Of a stretch of 64,000 bases of DNA, positions 47,053 to 56,685 are shown one piece after another. How positions within the stretch are numbered: position 1 is the first letter of the stretch; each line of letters starts with the position of its first letter. Origin of the DNA: Cichorium intybus (taxonomy: Eukaryota > Streptophyta > Magnoliopsida > Asterales > Asteraceae). The notes under the pieces were generated by a model. It made no database searches. It was not told where the DNA came from and was given only the letters and a program-made list of their open reading frames with translations. The translations under genes and the position numbers were made by a program. The stretch lies in contig CM042012.1 in assembly GCA_023525715.1 (NCBI GenBank), positions 62,939,205 to 63,003,204 of the forward strand, written 5' to 3'.

Positions 47053-47667
47053 TTATTGAAGAGTGGATCCATATATCATTCCAAGTCCACAAACTATTCT
47101 TGTGAATGCCTCTTCATTCAGGGCCTTTGTGAAGATATCTGCCAGTTGTTCTGTGGTGTGAACAAAGTGCACCTCAATATTCCCCTCCTCAACATGACTT
47201 TTGATGAAGTGATAGCGAATAGCTATATGCTTCGTCTTGGAATGTTGAACTGGATTGTGGCATATACAAATTGCGCTTTGGGAGTCACAGAACAAAGGTA
47301 TTTTTCTCATGTTGATGGCAAAATCTTTCAGTTGGCTTTGGATCGAAATGATTTGTGAGGTACATGCTGCAGCCGCTACATATTCTGCTTCTGCTGTGGA
47401 GATAGAGACACAAGTTTGCTTCTTGGATTGCCAGCTAACTAGCTTTCCATCTAAGAATTGACAACCCCCCGAAGTGCTCTTGTGATCAATAGAGCATCCA
47501 CCAAGATCTGAGTCAGAATAAGATTGTATGTAGAAGCCGGAGTTTGCTGGGTACCACAGGCCATAAGCAGGTGTGCCATGAAGATATCGAAAGATTGTCT
47601 TAACTGCAGCCAGCTGAGGTTCTCTTAGGTCAGCCTGATATCTTGCACAATTGCATACTGCAAACAT
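47053..47667 (-). CDS. RNase H of SIRE-type element
   Basis: 204 codons ending pol. It has REPQLAAVKTIFRYLHGT, SYSDSDLGGCSIDHKSTSGG, LVSWQSKKQTCVSISTAEAEYVAA, LFCDSQSAICI, TKHIAIRYHFIKSHVEEGNIE and LADIFTKALNE; acidic catalytic residues D, E and D are in place. RNase H removes RNA from the RNA:DNA hybrid. It is in phase with the RT frame that ends at 47,725; two nonsense codons (TAG, TGA) lie between. Confidence 0.85.
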   Translation of the reverse strand: MFAVCNCARYQADLREPQLAAVKTIFRYLHGTPAYGLWYPANSGFYIQSYSDSDLGGCSIDHKSTSGGCQFLDGKLVSWQSKKQTCVSISTAEAEYVAAAACTSQIISIQSQLKDFAINMRKIPLFCDSQSAICICHNPVQHSKTKHIAIRYHFIKSHVEEGNIEVHFVHTTEQLADIFTKALNEEAFTRIVCGLGMIYGSTLQ

Positions 47668-47724
47668 GATATCAGGGCGACTGGCTGTGAGATAGAGCAG
47701 TGATCAAATCATACTTCGGTACTG

Positions 47725-48521
47725 CTATATGTCTGTCTTCGGTTTGTCCAATGAAGGATTCAACCTTGTACCTGCAGGCAAGGGAACTTTTGCTTTGGAG
47801 CAGTTAGTCATTCTGAAGCGTTCAAGCAAACTCTTCGTATACTTTTGTTGATTGATGAAAATCCCCTCCTTGGATTGTTTTATTTGTAATCCAAGAAAGA
47901 AGTTAATCTTTCCCATCATACTCATTTGAAATTTGCTTTTCATTAGTTTTTCAAAATCTTTTGACAAATTGGGATCAGTGGATCCGAAGATTATGTCATC
48001 CACATAAATTTGGACTAACATCAAATGATATCCAACTTTCTTTCTGAAAAGTGTTGGATCCACAGAACCTTGTTTAAAGCTTGATTCTTTTAAAAATTTT
48101 GTTAAGGTCTCATACCAAGCTCTTGGAGCTTGTCTTAAACCATAGACGGCCTTGTCTAACACATAGCAATGGTTTGGATGTTCTTTACTTTCAAAGCCAG
48201 GTGGTTGTTCAACAAAAACGGTTTCCTCGAGATCACCATTCAGAAAGGCACATTTGACATCCATTTGATAGACATCAAAGTTTTTATTGCAGCATAAGCT
48301 AAAAATATCCAAACTGATTCGAGTCTGGCAACAGGAGCAAATGTTTCTTCGTAATCAATCCCCTCGTGTTGACAATAACCCTTGACAACCAATCTTGCTT
48401 TGTTCCGAACCACATTGCCTTCGGTGTCTAGTTTGTTTCTATACACCCATTTCAGACCAACAATTGAAGCATTTGCAGGTTTTGGAATAAGCCTCCAAAC
48501 TTTGTTTCTTTCAAATTCTTC
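47725..48521 (-). pseudogene. Reverse transcriptase of SIRE-type element
   Basis: Frame 48,446-48,240 holds YRNKLDTEGNVVRNKARLVVKGYCQHEGIDYEETFAPVARLES. A frame change near 48,300 leads into 48,312-47,725 with NFDVYQMDVKCAFLNGDLEE, FVEQPPGFES, AVYGLRQAPRAWYETL and VQIYVDDIIFGSTDPN (YVDD site). The start joins the upstream linker frame across a stop at 48,522. One frameshift and the flanking stops inactivate it. The catalytic motifs themselves are intact. Confidence 0.85.
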
Positions 48522-49600
48522 TCACTCCAATTGCATAGCTTCAATCCAGTCTGAATGATCAAATGCATCTTTAACATTCTTAGGTTCTACCTTAGAAATA
48601 AAGACATTGAACATGCACAACTCGGAGGTTTTGTTAAGATCTAGTTGTCTTTGGTGAAGTTGTGCACGAGTCAATACTTTATCTCGAACATTACCGATGA
48701 CAAGAGATGGTGGATGATTTCTCGTCCATTTGTCCAAGGGAGGATAATTTGTATCAAAGTCAGGTGGTCCTTTAGAATCAATGTCTTCGATATCTGAAGG
48801 ATACCCCGAAGTGGAAGGGAAATCATCCATGATTAAATGATTGTTTGAATTAGTTGTGTTAGTGTGTGGTGTGTGCATTTGTGAAGTAGAGTTTAGAGTG
48901 TTCTCCCCTTCGACATGTGTTGGTGTTGAGGAAGTTGTAGCTCTAGCCGAAGAAATTGGTGTTGCTGAGTTTGGAGTGGTAATCTCTGGCTCCCCCTAGA
49001 CTGTTAGATACAGGTTCATGATATTAGAGATTTCCTGTGGAGGAGAGGTAGGACTGTTGGCTCCCTTTGGACTGTTGTTTGGCTCCCCCTCAACACTTGC
49101 ATTTCCTTCACTTCGGTTAGATGGCCCCCGTCAACAGATGACGGTCTATGTACACTACTTGTGGAAGAATCATCAGGTACATCTATAAGTTTGGACAATT
49201 CCGATACATGGTTGTCAGGTGCACTGGCTTCGGAGTCCACAGCCCTCACAGGTGGATCGAACAAAAGTGCGAAGTCTGTATCAAATGTAGTGATTGGTAT
49301 AGCATCCACAGCAGGTTTTGGAAAGATGGATGACATGGGGAATGGATGCAGAGACTTCTTGATGTAGTAATCATCAAACCTTAGGTTGAAGGTTTCTTCG
49401 ATTTTTCGGGTTCTTTTGTTCATGACTCTGTAAGGTTTTGAGTCTTGAGAGTATCCAAGGAAGATTCCTTCTTCTGACTTATCATTGAACTTGGTCAAGT
49501 GATCCTTCAAGTGCAAGATAAAACACCTACAACCGAAGATGTGAAGAAATTTGACATTTGGTTTTCTTCGGTTGAGTACTTCGTAAGGTGTGATATGAAA
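48522..49600 (-). pseudogene. Integrase C-terminus and integrase-RT linker of SIRE-type element
   Basis: 49,600-49,016 continues integrase in phase past a TGA: LHLKDHLTKFNDKSEEGIFLGYSQDSKPYRVMNKRTRKIEETFNLRFDD. It then runs into an acidic linker. 48,878-48,522 gives LDKWTRNHPPSLVIGNVRDKVLTRAQL and EPKNVKDAFDHSDWIEAMQLE, the usual approach to Copia RT. Several single-codon stops; otherwise colinear. Confidence 0.8.
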
Positions 49601-50665
49601 TCACTTGTAAATGTAGGATCTGTTTTGAGTAAAGCAAGCAGTAGAAATTGCTTCGGCCCAGAAGTACATAGGCAGGTTTGCAAAATTTAGCATAGTTCTA
49701 GCCGCTTCACACAAAGAATGATTTCTCCTTTCCACAACACCATTTTGTTGAGGAGTATGAGGTGCAGAAAAGTTATGACTAATTCCTTTTGTTTTTAAAA
49801 ATCCATCCAGAGTCTGATTCTTGAACTCCGAACCGTTGTCACTATGCACAGTTCGGACTTTCTTGTTGAGCATCAATTCTATTTTCTTTATAAAGCTAAT
49901 GATCTCTTCAGTAGCATCTGATTTGTTTCTTAGGAATAAAACCCAAGTAAACCTTGAATAGTCATTAACTATCACAAGAATGTATTTCTTCTTTCCAATT
50001 GACTCAACTGCTGAAGGTCCACATAAATCCATGTAGAGAAGTGAAAGGGGTTCAGTGATTTTGGGATTGATCACTGTTGGATGCCTTTGTTTTGTTTGCT
50101 TTCCATGTTCACAAGCAGAACAAAGAGTGTCATTATCAAATTTGAGAGCAGGCATTCCTCGAACCAAATCCATAGCCACTAACTTGTTTAAATCTTTGAA
50201 GTTCAGATGAGCAAGTCTTCGGTGCCATAGCCAGCTGACATCGGAGTTGGCTTTTGAGAGAAGACACAAAGATTGCCCACCGGTTACAGGCTTTAGATTC
50301 AAGGGAAACATCGATCCCTTCCTTTTAGATTTCAGCAAGACTTCTTTTGTTTCTTCCTTTGTGATTACACTACCTTGGTTGTTGAATGTAACAGCATTGC
50401 CCGTTCCAACCACCAATTGAGATATACTCACAAGATTGTGTTTTAACCCTTCAACAAATGCCACTCTGCTAATTGTGAATTGGCCATTTGTTATTTTGCC
50501 ATAGCCTCGAATTGGACATGTTTCATTATTACCAAAGCGAACATTTCCAACATCATTCAAAGTCCTGTAGTCCCTGAGATATTCCTTCTTCCCAGTCATA
50601 TGTCTTGAGCAGCCACTATCCATGTACCATTTAGAATCATACTGCTCATTTGACATAACCTGCAA
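49601..50665 (-). CDS. Protease and integrase of SIRE-type element
   Basis: 354 open codons. The protease site WYMDSGCSRHMTG is at residues 13-25. The GAG-pre-integrase zinc region has SWLWHRRLAHLNFKDLNKL and CSACEHGKQTKQ. The integrase core has LLYMDLCGPSAVES, VHSDNGSEFKNQ and HTPQQNGVVERRNHSLCEAARTML, so the DDE triad is complete. The frame ends in a TGA at 49,601 that is in phase with the integrase C-terminus. By Copia logic, protease processes the polyprotein and integrase inserts cDNA. Confidence 0.88.
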   Translation of the reverse strand: MQVMSNEQYDSKWYMDSGCSRHMTGKKEYLRDYRTLNDVGNVRFGNNETCPIRGYGKITNGQFTISRVAFVEGLKHNLVSISQLVVGTGNAVTFNNQGSVITKEETKEVLLKSKRKGSMFPLNLKPVTGGQSLCLLSKANSDVSWLWHRRLAHLNFKDLNKLVAMDLVRGMPALKFDNDTLCSACEHGKQTKQRHPTVINPKITEPLSLLYMDLCGPSAVESIGKKKYILVIVNDYSRFTWVLFLRNKSDATEEIISFIKKIELMLNKKVRTVHSDNGSEFKNQTLDGFLKTKGISHNFSAPHTPQQNGVVERRNHSLCEAARTMLNFANLPMYFWAEAISTACFTQNRSYIYK

Positions 50666-52194
50666 TCAATCAAGAAGGAGTTTGTACCCAATCAATCTTG
50701 GGTCCTCAGGGTAAGCAAAGGATTCTTGAATCCATTTTTCTATGGCCTCTTCAGAAATTTCATTAGCATTTAAATTAATCAGATTCTCCGAAGCCTCATG
50801 TGATGAGCAAGATTCCGAAGTTTCTGAGCATGATTCTGAAGAGCTTTTTGTCAAATTAGATGAGTCTGAAGTGACTGACAGATTACAAATCTTCGGAAAC
50901 CATTTTTGTTTGGAAGTGATTGACTTCGAGGATTTTGATGTTTTCTTTTTACTTGAAAGTTTTGAATTCATTGAAGTTTTTGGAGTTTTTGTTCTTGCAG
51001 TTAAGTTTTCTTTCAAATCATTCCTTTTCCAATTTTGTTTTGGTTTTTCAATTGTTGACTTTGTTGAGATTGAGCTGCACAGCGTAGAAGTACAAAGGTA
51101 CTCTTCGTATTCCAATTCGAAGTCGTTCAGTGAAAGAATCTTATCTTTAAACAGATCCAAATTTTTGTCTAGCCACTGATGAAATGTATCTATCAAATTG
51201 TTTCCTTTTGAAAATGTTTTCTTTGTGGGTTTTTGAAATTTTGGATTGGGAAAGTTAGGTTTTGTTGGTGTAAAAGTTGGTTTATCCTTTTGCTTTTTGA
51301 CTTCTGAAGCCTTTGAGTTAAAGGGTTTGTTCCAGAAGTTGAAGCAATTGCTTCATTTTGTTTCAAACCTCCGAAGGGAGTTTTTCTTTTCACAAGATTT
51401 AAAGTTTGTTTTGATTTCAAGTTCACAGCAATAGGTTTTTGAATTGGTTTAGTAATAACTATTGCTGGTTTTGATTTTTGAAGAATTTGTGGTCTTTTCA
51501 AAATTTGTGGTTTTTGTACCGAAGCTTTGGTAACTAAGACTTTTGGTTTTGAAACAGTATTTTCTGAGGTTTGTGACAACGGTACACATTCACATGATTC
51601 CATTAATTGAAAAACATCCATCTTCGGAGCTGCGGGTTTTTCCACAACTTGAATTTGTTTGTAGTTTCGATTAGTGTAGATGTGATTATCATTTTCGAGA
51701 TTTAAAAGGTGCGACATGTTTTTAGGAATCTTTTCTTTTTCATAACATAGACGATTGTAGATGTTATGGCCATACAAATCTTGTTTTCTCATGTTAACTT
51801 TAACTTCCATTCTTTCATTCATTTCGTTTTCAACCATTTTAGAAGATGAGAAGAAACCTTCCTCAGTGACTGTGGAATTATCCTCCTCAAGAAGTTTTTC
51901 TAAATCGTTTTCAACCAAAGGTGATCCACCTGGTTTCACAAAGATGACATTTTTGAAATAAGATATCTTTGGATAGATACAAGCCACATGAACTAGCCTT
52001 TTTGAATTGTCCTTAAGATATTGATCATAAGCGACACATACATCTGAGATTTGTAATTTTGATTTTGCAATTTCTTTGTTTTCAAAAGTTTTAGGTTCAC
52101 AAACAACTTTTTCTTTTCCTTTGTCCTTCGAAGACAGTTGTGATATGTCTTCGGAGGGTGATTCGGATGCAGAGGATGAGTTTAATAATGTCAA
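50666..52194 (-). pseudogene. Gag C-terminal / gag-protease spacer of SIRE-type element
   Basis: Frames 52,194-51,193 (333 codons) and 51,196-50,666 (176 codons) cover Lys/Ser-rich sequence (KDKGKEKVVCE, KPKVLVTKASVQKPQ, SSKKKTSKSSKSITSKQKW). A pattern of C/YxxxNH-like motifs is not clear, and no complete zinc knuckle is present. It ends EEAIEKWIQESFAYPEDPRL just before the protease. The N-terminal gag lies beyond the Copia 2 insertion at 52,200. One frameshift is near 51,195. Confidence 0.65.
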
Positions 52195-52199
52195 GGAAG
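52195..52199. repeat. Probable left target-site copy of Copia 2 (ggaag)
   Basis: Five bases preceding the Copia 2 LTR inside the SIRE gag region. The partner copy would lie beyond the window, so this is unconfirmed. Confidence 0.35.
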
Positions 52200-52965
52200 T
52201 GTTGGATTAGGTGTCTAAGCCATGACTTTACAACTATATTTATCTTGTTAATTGAAGCAAAGTCCATTTGGGTTGCCCTCATAGCTGGAGGTTAGGATAG
52301 AGTTCAGTAGAGTAAAAGGTTGATTTATTAATTGTGTAACAAATCAATAGAATTAATTAAATGGTTTATTAATATATTTAAGTGTTAATATATTAATTAG
52401 AAACTATAATAATTAATTGAGATTTAATCTAGAATTAATTGGATTTAATTTAGTGATTAAATTAATTAATTAAAAGTGTGAGGACTAGTTTGTATTTATT
52501 CAATAGTTGAATAACTGGCAAAGAGAAGTCCAGGGGCCAAAAGTGGCGCCACCCTTGGAGGCTTCTCTAGGGTTGGCGAAAACCCTAATTAGGGTTTAGG
52601 GATCTGGTCCAAGTGGTCAACAGGCTTGCCCACTTGGAGGCTCCTTAGGGTTTCAGGTGTAACCCTAGGAGGCTATAAAAGGAACCTTCTGGCTCCCCAT
52701 TATTCATGCCAACTTCAACCAAGATTACTCTGCTGGACTGTCTTCTCCATTGCTGTGGGTATGACTTGCATCTGAGGCATGATATTTTTGCTGCTAGCTT
52801 CAAGAACAAGATTCAAAGGTTGGTTCTTCTGATTTAAACTTTAGAATTAATTGTTGGCCTTTAGGTTTTAGTTTATTATCTTCATAGAAGAAAACATAGA
52901 TCTTTCTAGGGTTGCATGTGAACCATAGGTATTTTGTGTTTATTGTTTGCTAGAAAAACCCTTCA
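52200..52965 (+). repeat. Copia 2 5-prime LTR
   Basis: A 766-bp LTR starting TGTTGGATTAGGTGTC, like Copia 1, and ending CCTTCA. Strong TATA box GGCTATAAAAGGAACC at 52,671-52,686. Confidence 0.8.
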
Positions 52966-52966
52966 G

Positions 52967-52980
52967 TGGTATCAGAGCTT
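52967..52980 (+). other. Primer-binding site of Copia 2
   Basis: TGGTATCAGAGCTT, one base after the LTR; complementary to initiator tRNA-Met. Confidence 0.88.
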
Positions 52981-54211
52981 AGGCTGTTTTCTTGTGTTTG
53001 ATATAAACTGCTTAATCTATGTTTGCCTTGAGGTTTTGTGCGAAAAATACCTCTTGGATGAGGCTTTGGTCGAAATCTAGGCTAGGGTTTCCTAACCCTA
53101 GCCGCCACCCCTTGATTCCCCCCTGATTTACTTGATTTACTTGCCTTTTATAAGTAGGTTGTTATTTTTGGTAACTGTATCTAATAAATAACTGGAACCC
53201 TTATTTGTTGGCTTGTAATTTTCGAAAATTATGGGGCCTTAAATAGATAAAATTAATTTGATTAATTTATAATATCTATCTTAGATTTAATTAGTTTAAT
53301 TAATTGTTAATTAAAAGATCAATTAAATCAGCTTAAAGAATTAATTTAAATTTTCAAAAATTGTTTAAAAATTTGCGAAAATTATGAGATAATTAATTCT
53401 ACAATATTTTAATAAGATTAAAATATATCTTATATATTTATGATTAAAAGTTAATTATTTATATATAAGAAAATTGGTTAGTCTTACCGCAAGTAGGCCT
53501 CATTCACAAAACTGTCCTATAAAGAGGGTATAAGGCGACTGACTATAAAATGTTAGTCTAATGGGTATCTACTCTTACCCACCGCTCTCCTGGTCAGTCG
53601 AGTGTCGTTAGCCGAACGGGTTTGATAGAACCACTAAGCCTCTTAAAAGTATAATGCTATAATTGAAAGTACTAGAACCTTGAACAAAAACCCAATCTAG
53701 TTACTTTAGGATAAAAAATGTGAATTGGTGTTAATCCATGGAATTGCACATTGCACTTTGTGGAACGTTGGTGGAGCGTGTGTGGTTTACCGGCACGCCA
53801 ACAGGGGTCCGCAAAGAGTTGCAATGGGTTTCTGGATTTTGTCATTATTAACGGAGCGTGTGTGGTTAACCGGCACGTTAATTAGAGATGGCAATCGACT
53901 TCGAGAGTGCCAAGCTAATTTGCATGGTTATTCACACCCGGTTTGTGATCCTCGGCATCCCAGTCACAAACAGTGGGGCACATCCGAGACTAAACATGCC
54001 ATTGAACAGTTCAATGTGTCTCAACAGATCTAGGAATTTCATAAGATGAAATTGATAAGTGTATTATCTACCTTAATGACCATTATGTTGTGATTACGGC
54101 ATCCCTCTTCACACCATAGTTGGGGTATTTTGGGTCCTAGCCTTAATAAATAATATATTGGGTAATTATTTAAAAGGATTAATTAAGCTAATAAAATTCT
54201 GTTTATTGTAG
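52981..54211 (+). other. 5-prime leader of Copia 2 with conserved hairpins
   Basis: A 1.23-kb leader. Stems: GACTGAC/GTTAGTC (53,537-53,543 with 53,552-53,558, one G-U pair); TTGCACTTTG/CAAAG..TGCAA (53,751-53,760 with 53,812-53,824) around GTTGG/CCAAC (53,767-53,771 with 53,798-53,802); TTGTCAT/ATGGCAA (53,839-53,845 with 53,888-53,894) around ATTAAC/GTTAAT (53,847-53,852 with 53,877-53,882); GTTTGTGA/TCACAAAC (53,941-53,948 with 53,964-53,971); CATTGAA/TTCAATG (54,000-54,006 with 54,010-54,016). The two central hairpins share the loop core GGAGCGTGTGTGG..ACCGGCAC. Confidence 0.6.
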
Positions 54212-54932
54212 ATGTCTGAATCAAGTGTCTATTTTCCTCCCTCTCCTCCTTCACCCATTTCTGAGAGCATCAGAAAGCACCTGCTTAATATGGAAAGGCT
54301 GACTGGCCTTAACTGTAAGGAATGGCTTCGCAATTGGAGACTGGCTCTCGGCATTGCGGGCAAGCTTCATCTCACCGAGTATCCGATCCCGGTTCCACAG
54401 GAACAAGTCATCATAAATAGTTCTTATGATGAGGGTAACTTCTTAGTTGATGTATCCGAAGAAATTCGTGACTTCATGTTGTTGACCATTGACCCCGAAT
54501 TCCGCAAGGATTTTGAATCCTTAGGGCCATATGAGTTAATGCAATCGGTTGAGGAAAGGTTCCAAAAACCGGTCGAAGAGGAACGAGCTAGGATCTTCAA
54601 AAGACTTGCAGAGTGTAAGTTGAAAGAAGGAAGTAGCATCGATTCGCATGTTCTTCAGATTGAAGCATACATAGGCAAATTGTACAAACTTGGTTATTCC
54701 ATGAGTCAGGAGTCGAGTGTTAACTTTCTACTCACTTCACTGACCAGTAAGTACGATCTGTTCATTCAGAAGTATAGAAAGGAAGACCAGAAAAAGACCT
54801 TAAAAGAAATGCGTCCACTGTTGACTTTATACGAGTCACTCTTGGACAGGCATAACTCCAATGGTTCAGCTACTTCTGGATTAAGTCCAGTGGAAAGACA
54901 CAGCAAGAAACGATCCAGATCGTCTAGATATG
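54212..54932 (+). CDS. Gag of Copia 2, first part (UBN2-type)
   Basis: ATG 54,212 opens a clean frame. It has RLTGLNCKEWLRNWRLALGI (residues about 30-50), LLTIDPEFRKDFESLGPYEL, RIFKRLAECKLKEGSSIDSHVL, IEAYIGKLYKLGYSMSQ and VNFLLTSLTSKYDLFIQKYR, the order seen in Copia gag (UBN2/retrotran_gag_2). The frame is interrupted at codon 241 by Tekay element 3 and resumes in phase at 62,634, ending at TAA 62,726-62,728. The whole protein would be 271 residues, with no zinc knuckle. No stop or shift is present, in contrast to Copia 1. Confidence 0.85.
54928..54932. repeat. Target-site duplication of Tekay element 3, left copy
   Basis: ATATG, repeated exactly at 62,629-62,633 on the other side of the element. 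Confidence 0.9.
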
Positions 54933-56354
54933 TGTAACACCCCAATTTCAAAAATTTTAAAAATCATTTATTACCAAGGTTCCCATAAAACATTTATTCC
55001 AAAACATAAAACTATTTAACATAATACTTAAATTTAACAGCGGAAACATTTGAAAATATTAAATATGATGCATTGACATCAATCCTTGGAATGCGATGCG
55101 CTGCCGTCAAACCTTGCCCTTCCCTTTGTCATTTGAAATACCTGAAATGTTATAAAACAACGGGTAAGCTTAAAGCTTAGTGAGTCCACAAGTTACCATA
55201 CATGCCCACACATTAAACAACCCGTCCTCGAGAACGACCCGACCCTACCCGCCATACAACAGCTACGGGCGTCCATCATACAACAGCTATGGACACGGGA
55301 AGGTTCTACCCATCATACAACAGCTATGGGACAAGGCAATAGTCCAACTCGCCATACAACAGCTACGAGGGGACACGCATCAGTACTGAGCCCAACAACA
55401 AATAACCACAGATATAGAGCAAATCATATAACTGTAAATAACACACAAGATGCCTAACATGCAACATCATATAGTAAGGTGAGGATACTCACCTGATTCG
55501 AAACCGCACAGATATTCTCTAATATCCCCACTTAGCTCGTCCACACACCTAAATCCCACACACATACCACATTTCAATTACTGACTAGGCTCTTACAGAC
55601 CTGTCTAAAGGTTAGGCTTACTATTTGACATCAAACCGTGGTCAAAACTAAATTCCTGGTCAATCAGTCGCTCGCCGCGGCATGGCTCCTCGCCCTACGC
55701 GCTGCGGCTACCCTTGCACAATTACGGGGTTTCAGCCGAGTCCGCGCCGCTGACTTAGCCAGTCCGCGTCGCGGCTCGTAACATTCCAAAATGTTTTTCA
55801 GCGATTAACAGTATATCAATCGGCTAGGGTTCCTTTCTACACCCTTCCTGGGATCCGAAACTATCCTAAGGTCACTTCCTTATGGACAGGCAAGTCCATG
55901 CATGTCCTTGATTCAAACCCTAAGTGCTACAAGTCGTCTAAAGCTACAAAACAACTGGTAACACCATATGACGGGATAAAAAGGAAAGTCAGAAGAGTAA
56001 ATCTTCTTACCTTACTTCTGAAGGACGGAGTGATGCCCACGATCCGTTCTAAACCTTCTCCCGCGTGGATCTCCTTCTTCTAATCTCCCAAAACCTTCAA
56101 CACCTCGAGACCAAAGAGTATCTGCCGAAACCAGACACCTTTACTCTAGAAACTCTCCAAAAACACGAACCCTAGGGCTGGGGTCCTTTTTATAGGCGTT
56201 TAAATCCGAATTAGGGTTTTTCATGACTGCGGCGCACCGCGCCGCGGATTCTTTAGAACCGCGCCGCGCGTATAAATCCTACGCGATTCTAGATTCTACC
56301 AAAAGCCGCGCCGCGGACTCCTTCGGGCCACGACTCGGCGGAACGGGTCTTACA
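54933..56354 (-). repeat. Tekay element 3, 3-prime LTR
   Basis: 1422 bp, TGTAAGACCCG...GGGGTGTTACA on the minus strand. TATA box CCTATAAAAAGGACC (minus) at 56,181-56,198. CG-rich dyads (CGCGCCGCGG type) lie at about 56,230-56,340. A minisatellite with four CATACAACAGCTA units is at 55,246-55,375. Confidence 0.92.
55246..55375. repeat. LTR minisatellite, four units
   Basis: Units built on CATACAACAGCTAYGG with variable spacers. The right LTR has one more unit (61,481-61,645). Confidence 0.8.
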
Positions 56355-56682
56355 ATTCTCCCCCACTTAACTGGATTTCGTCCCCGAAATCCGTGCCGGT
56401 AAATAATTCTGGATAATGCCTCCGCATTTCCTCCTCCGGTTCCCAAGTCCATTCGGACCCTTTTCGATGCTGCCACTGAACCTTAACTAATCCTATTGTT
56501 TTATTCCGCAAAGTCTTTATCTTCCTTTCAATGATGGCAATTGGTCGCTCCACATAATTTAGGCGTTCATCTAATTGAATATCCTTCAAAGGTACTATTG
56601 TGGATTCCTCAGTAACGCACTTTCTGAGCTGCGAAACATGGAACGTGTCGTGAATCTGACTAAGCTGCTCGGGCAGCTCCAA
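56350..56682 (-). CDS. Integrase C-terminus and chromodomain, Tekay element 3
   Basis: 110 codons in phase with the integrase frame across a TAA at 56,686. It carries LELPEQLSQIHDTFHVSQLRK and then the chromodomain RPIAIIERKIKTLRNKTIGLVKVQWQHRKGSEWTWEPEEEMRRHYPELF, with the aromatic residues W-x-W typical of its end. The frame runs over the PPT (about 56,355-56,370, GTTAAGTGGGGGAGAAT on the minus strand) into the 3-prime LTR by two codons. Confidence 0.85.
   Translation of the reverse strand: MELPEQLSQIHDTFHVSQLRKCVTEESTIVPLKDIQLDERLNYVERPIAIIERKIKTLRNKTIGLVKVQWQHRKGSEWTWEPEEEMRRHYPELFTGTDFGDEIQLSGGEL
56355..56371 (-). other. PPT of Tekay element 3
   Basis: Minus strand AAGTGGGGGAGAAT directly before TGTAAGACC. 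Confidence 0.8.
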
Positions 56683-56685
56683 CCG

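Larger units (their letters stand above)
40824..52199 (-). mobile_element. SIRE-type Ty1/Copia element with third ORF, 5-prime end displaced
   Basis: Minus-strand order: gag C-terminal part, protease, integrase, RT, RNase H (52,194-47,053), a 2-kb spacer, a long third ORF (44,989-41,626), PPT, 3-prime LTR. A large extra ORF between pol and the 3-prime LTR is the hallmark of SIRE/Maximus Copia elements. The gag N-terminus, PBS and 5-prime LTR are absent because Copia 2 inserted at 52,200; they should lie beyond the window. Pol has several single-codon stops but is largely colinear. Confidence 0.8.

Noticed and set aside
50742..51179. A 145-codon plus-strand frame rich in F and S
   Set aside because: It is antisense to the SIRE gag-protease spacer and mirrors its Glu/Lys/Ser-rich codons.
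55246..55375. Regularly spaced CATACAACAGC units as a possible CRISPR array
   Set aside because: Plant nuclear context, variable short spacers, and location inside an LTR; it is a minisatellite.
55180..55389. A 69-codon plus frame (82 codons in the other LTR) with NSYGRPSYNS repeats
   Set aside because: It is the translation of the LTR minisatellite, antisense to the element.
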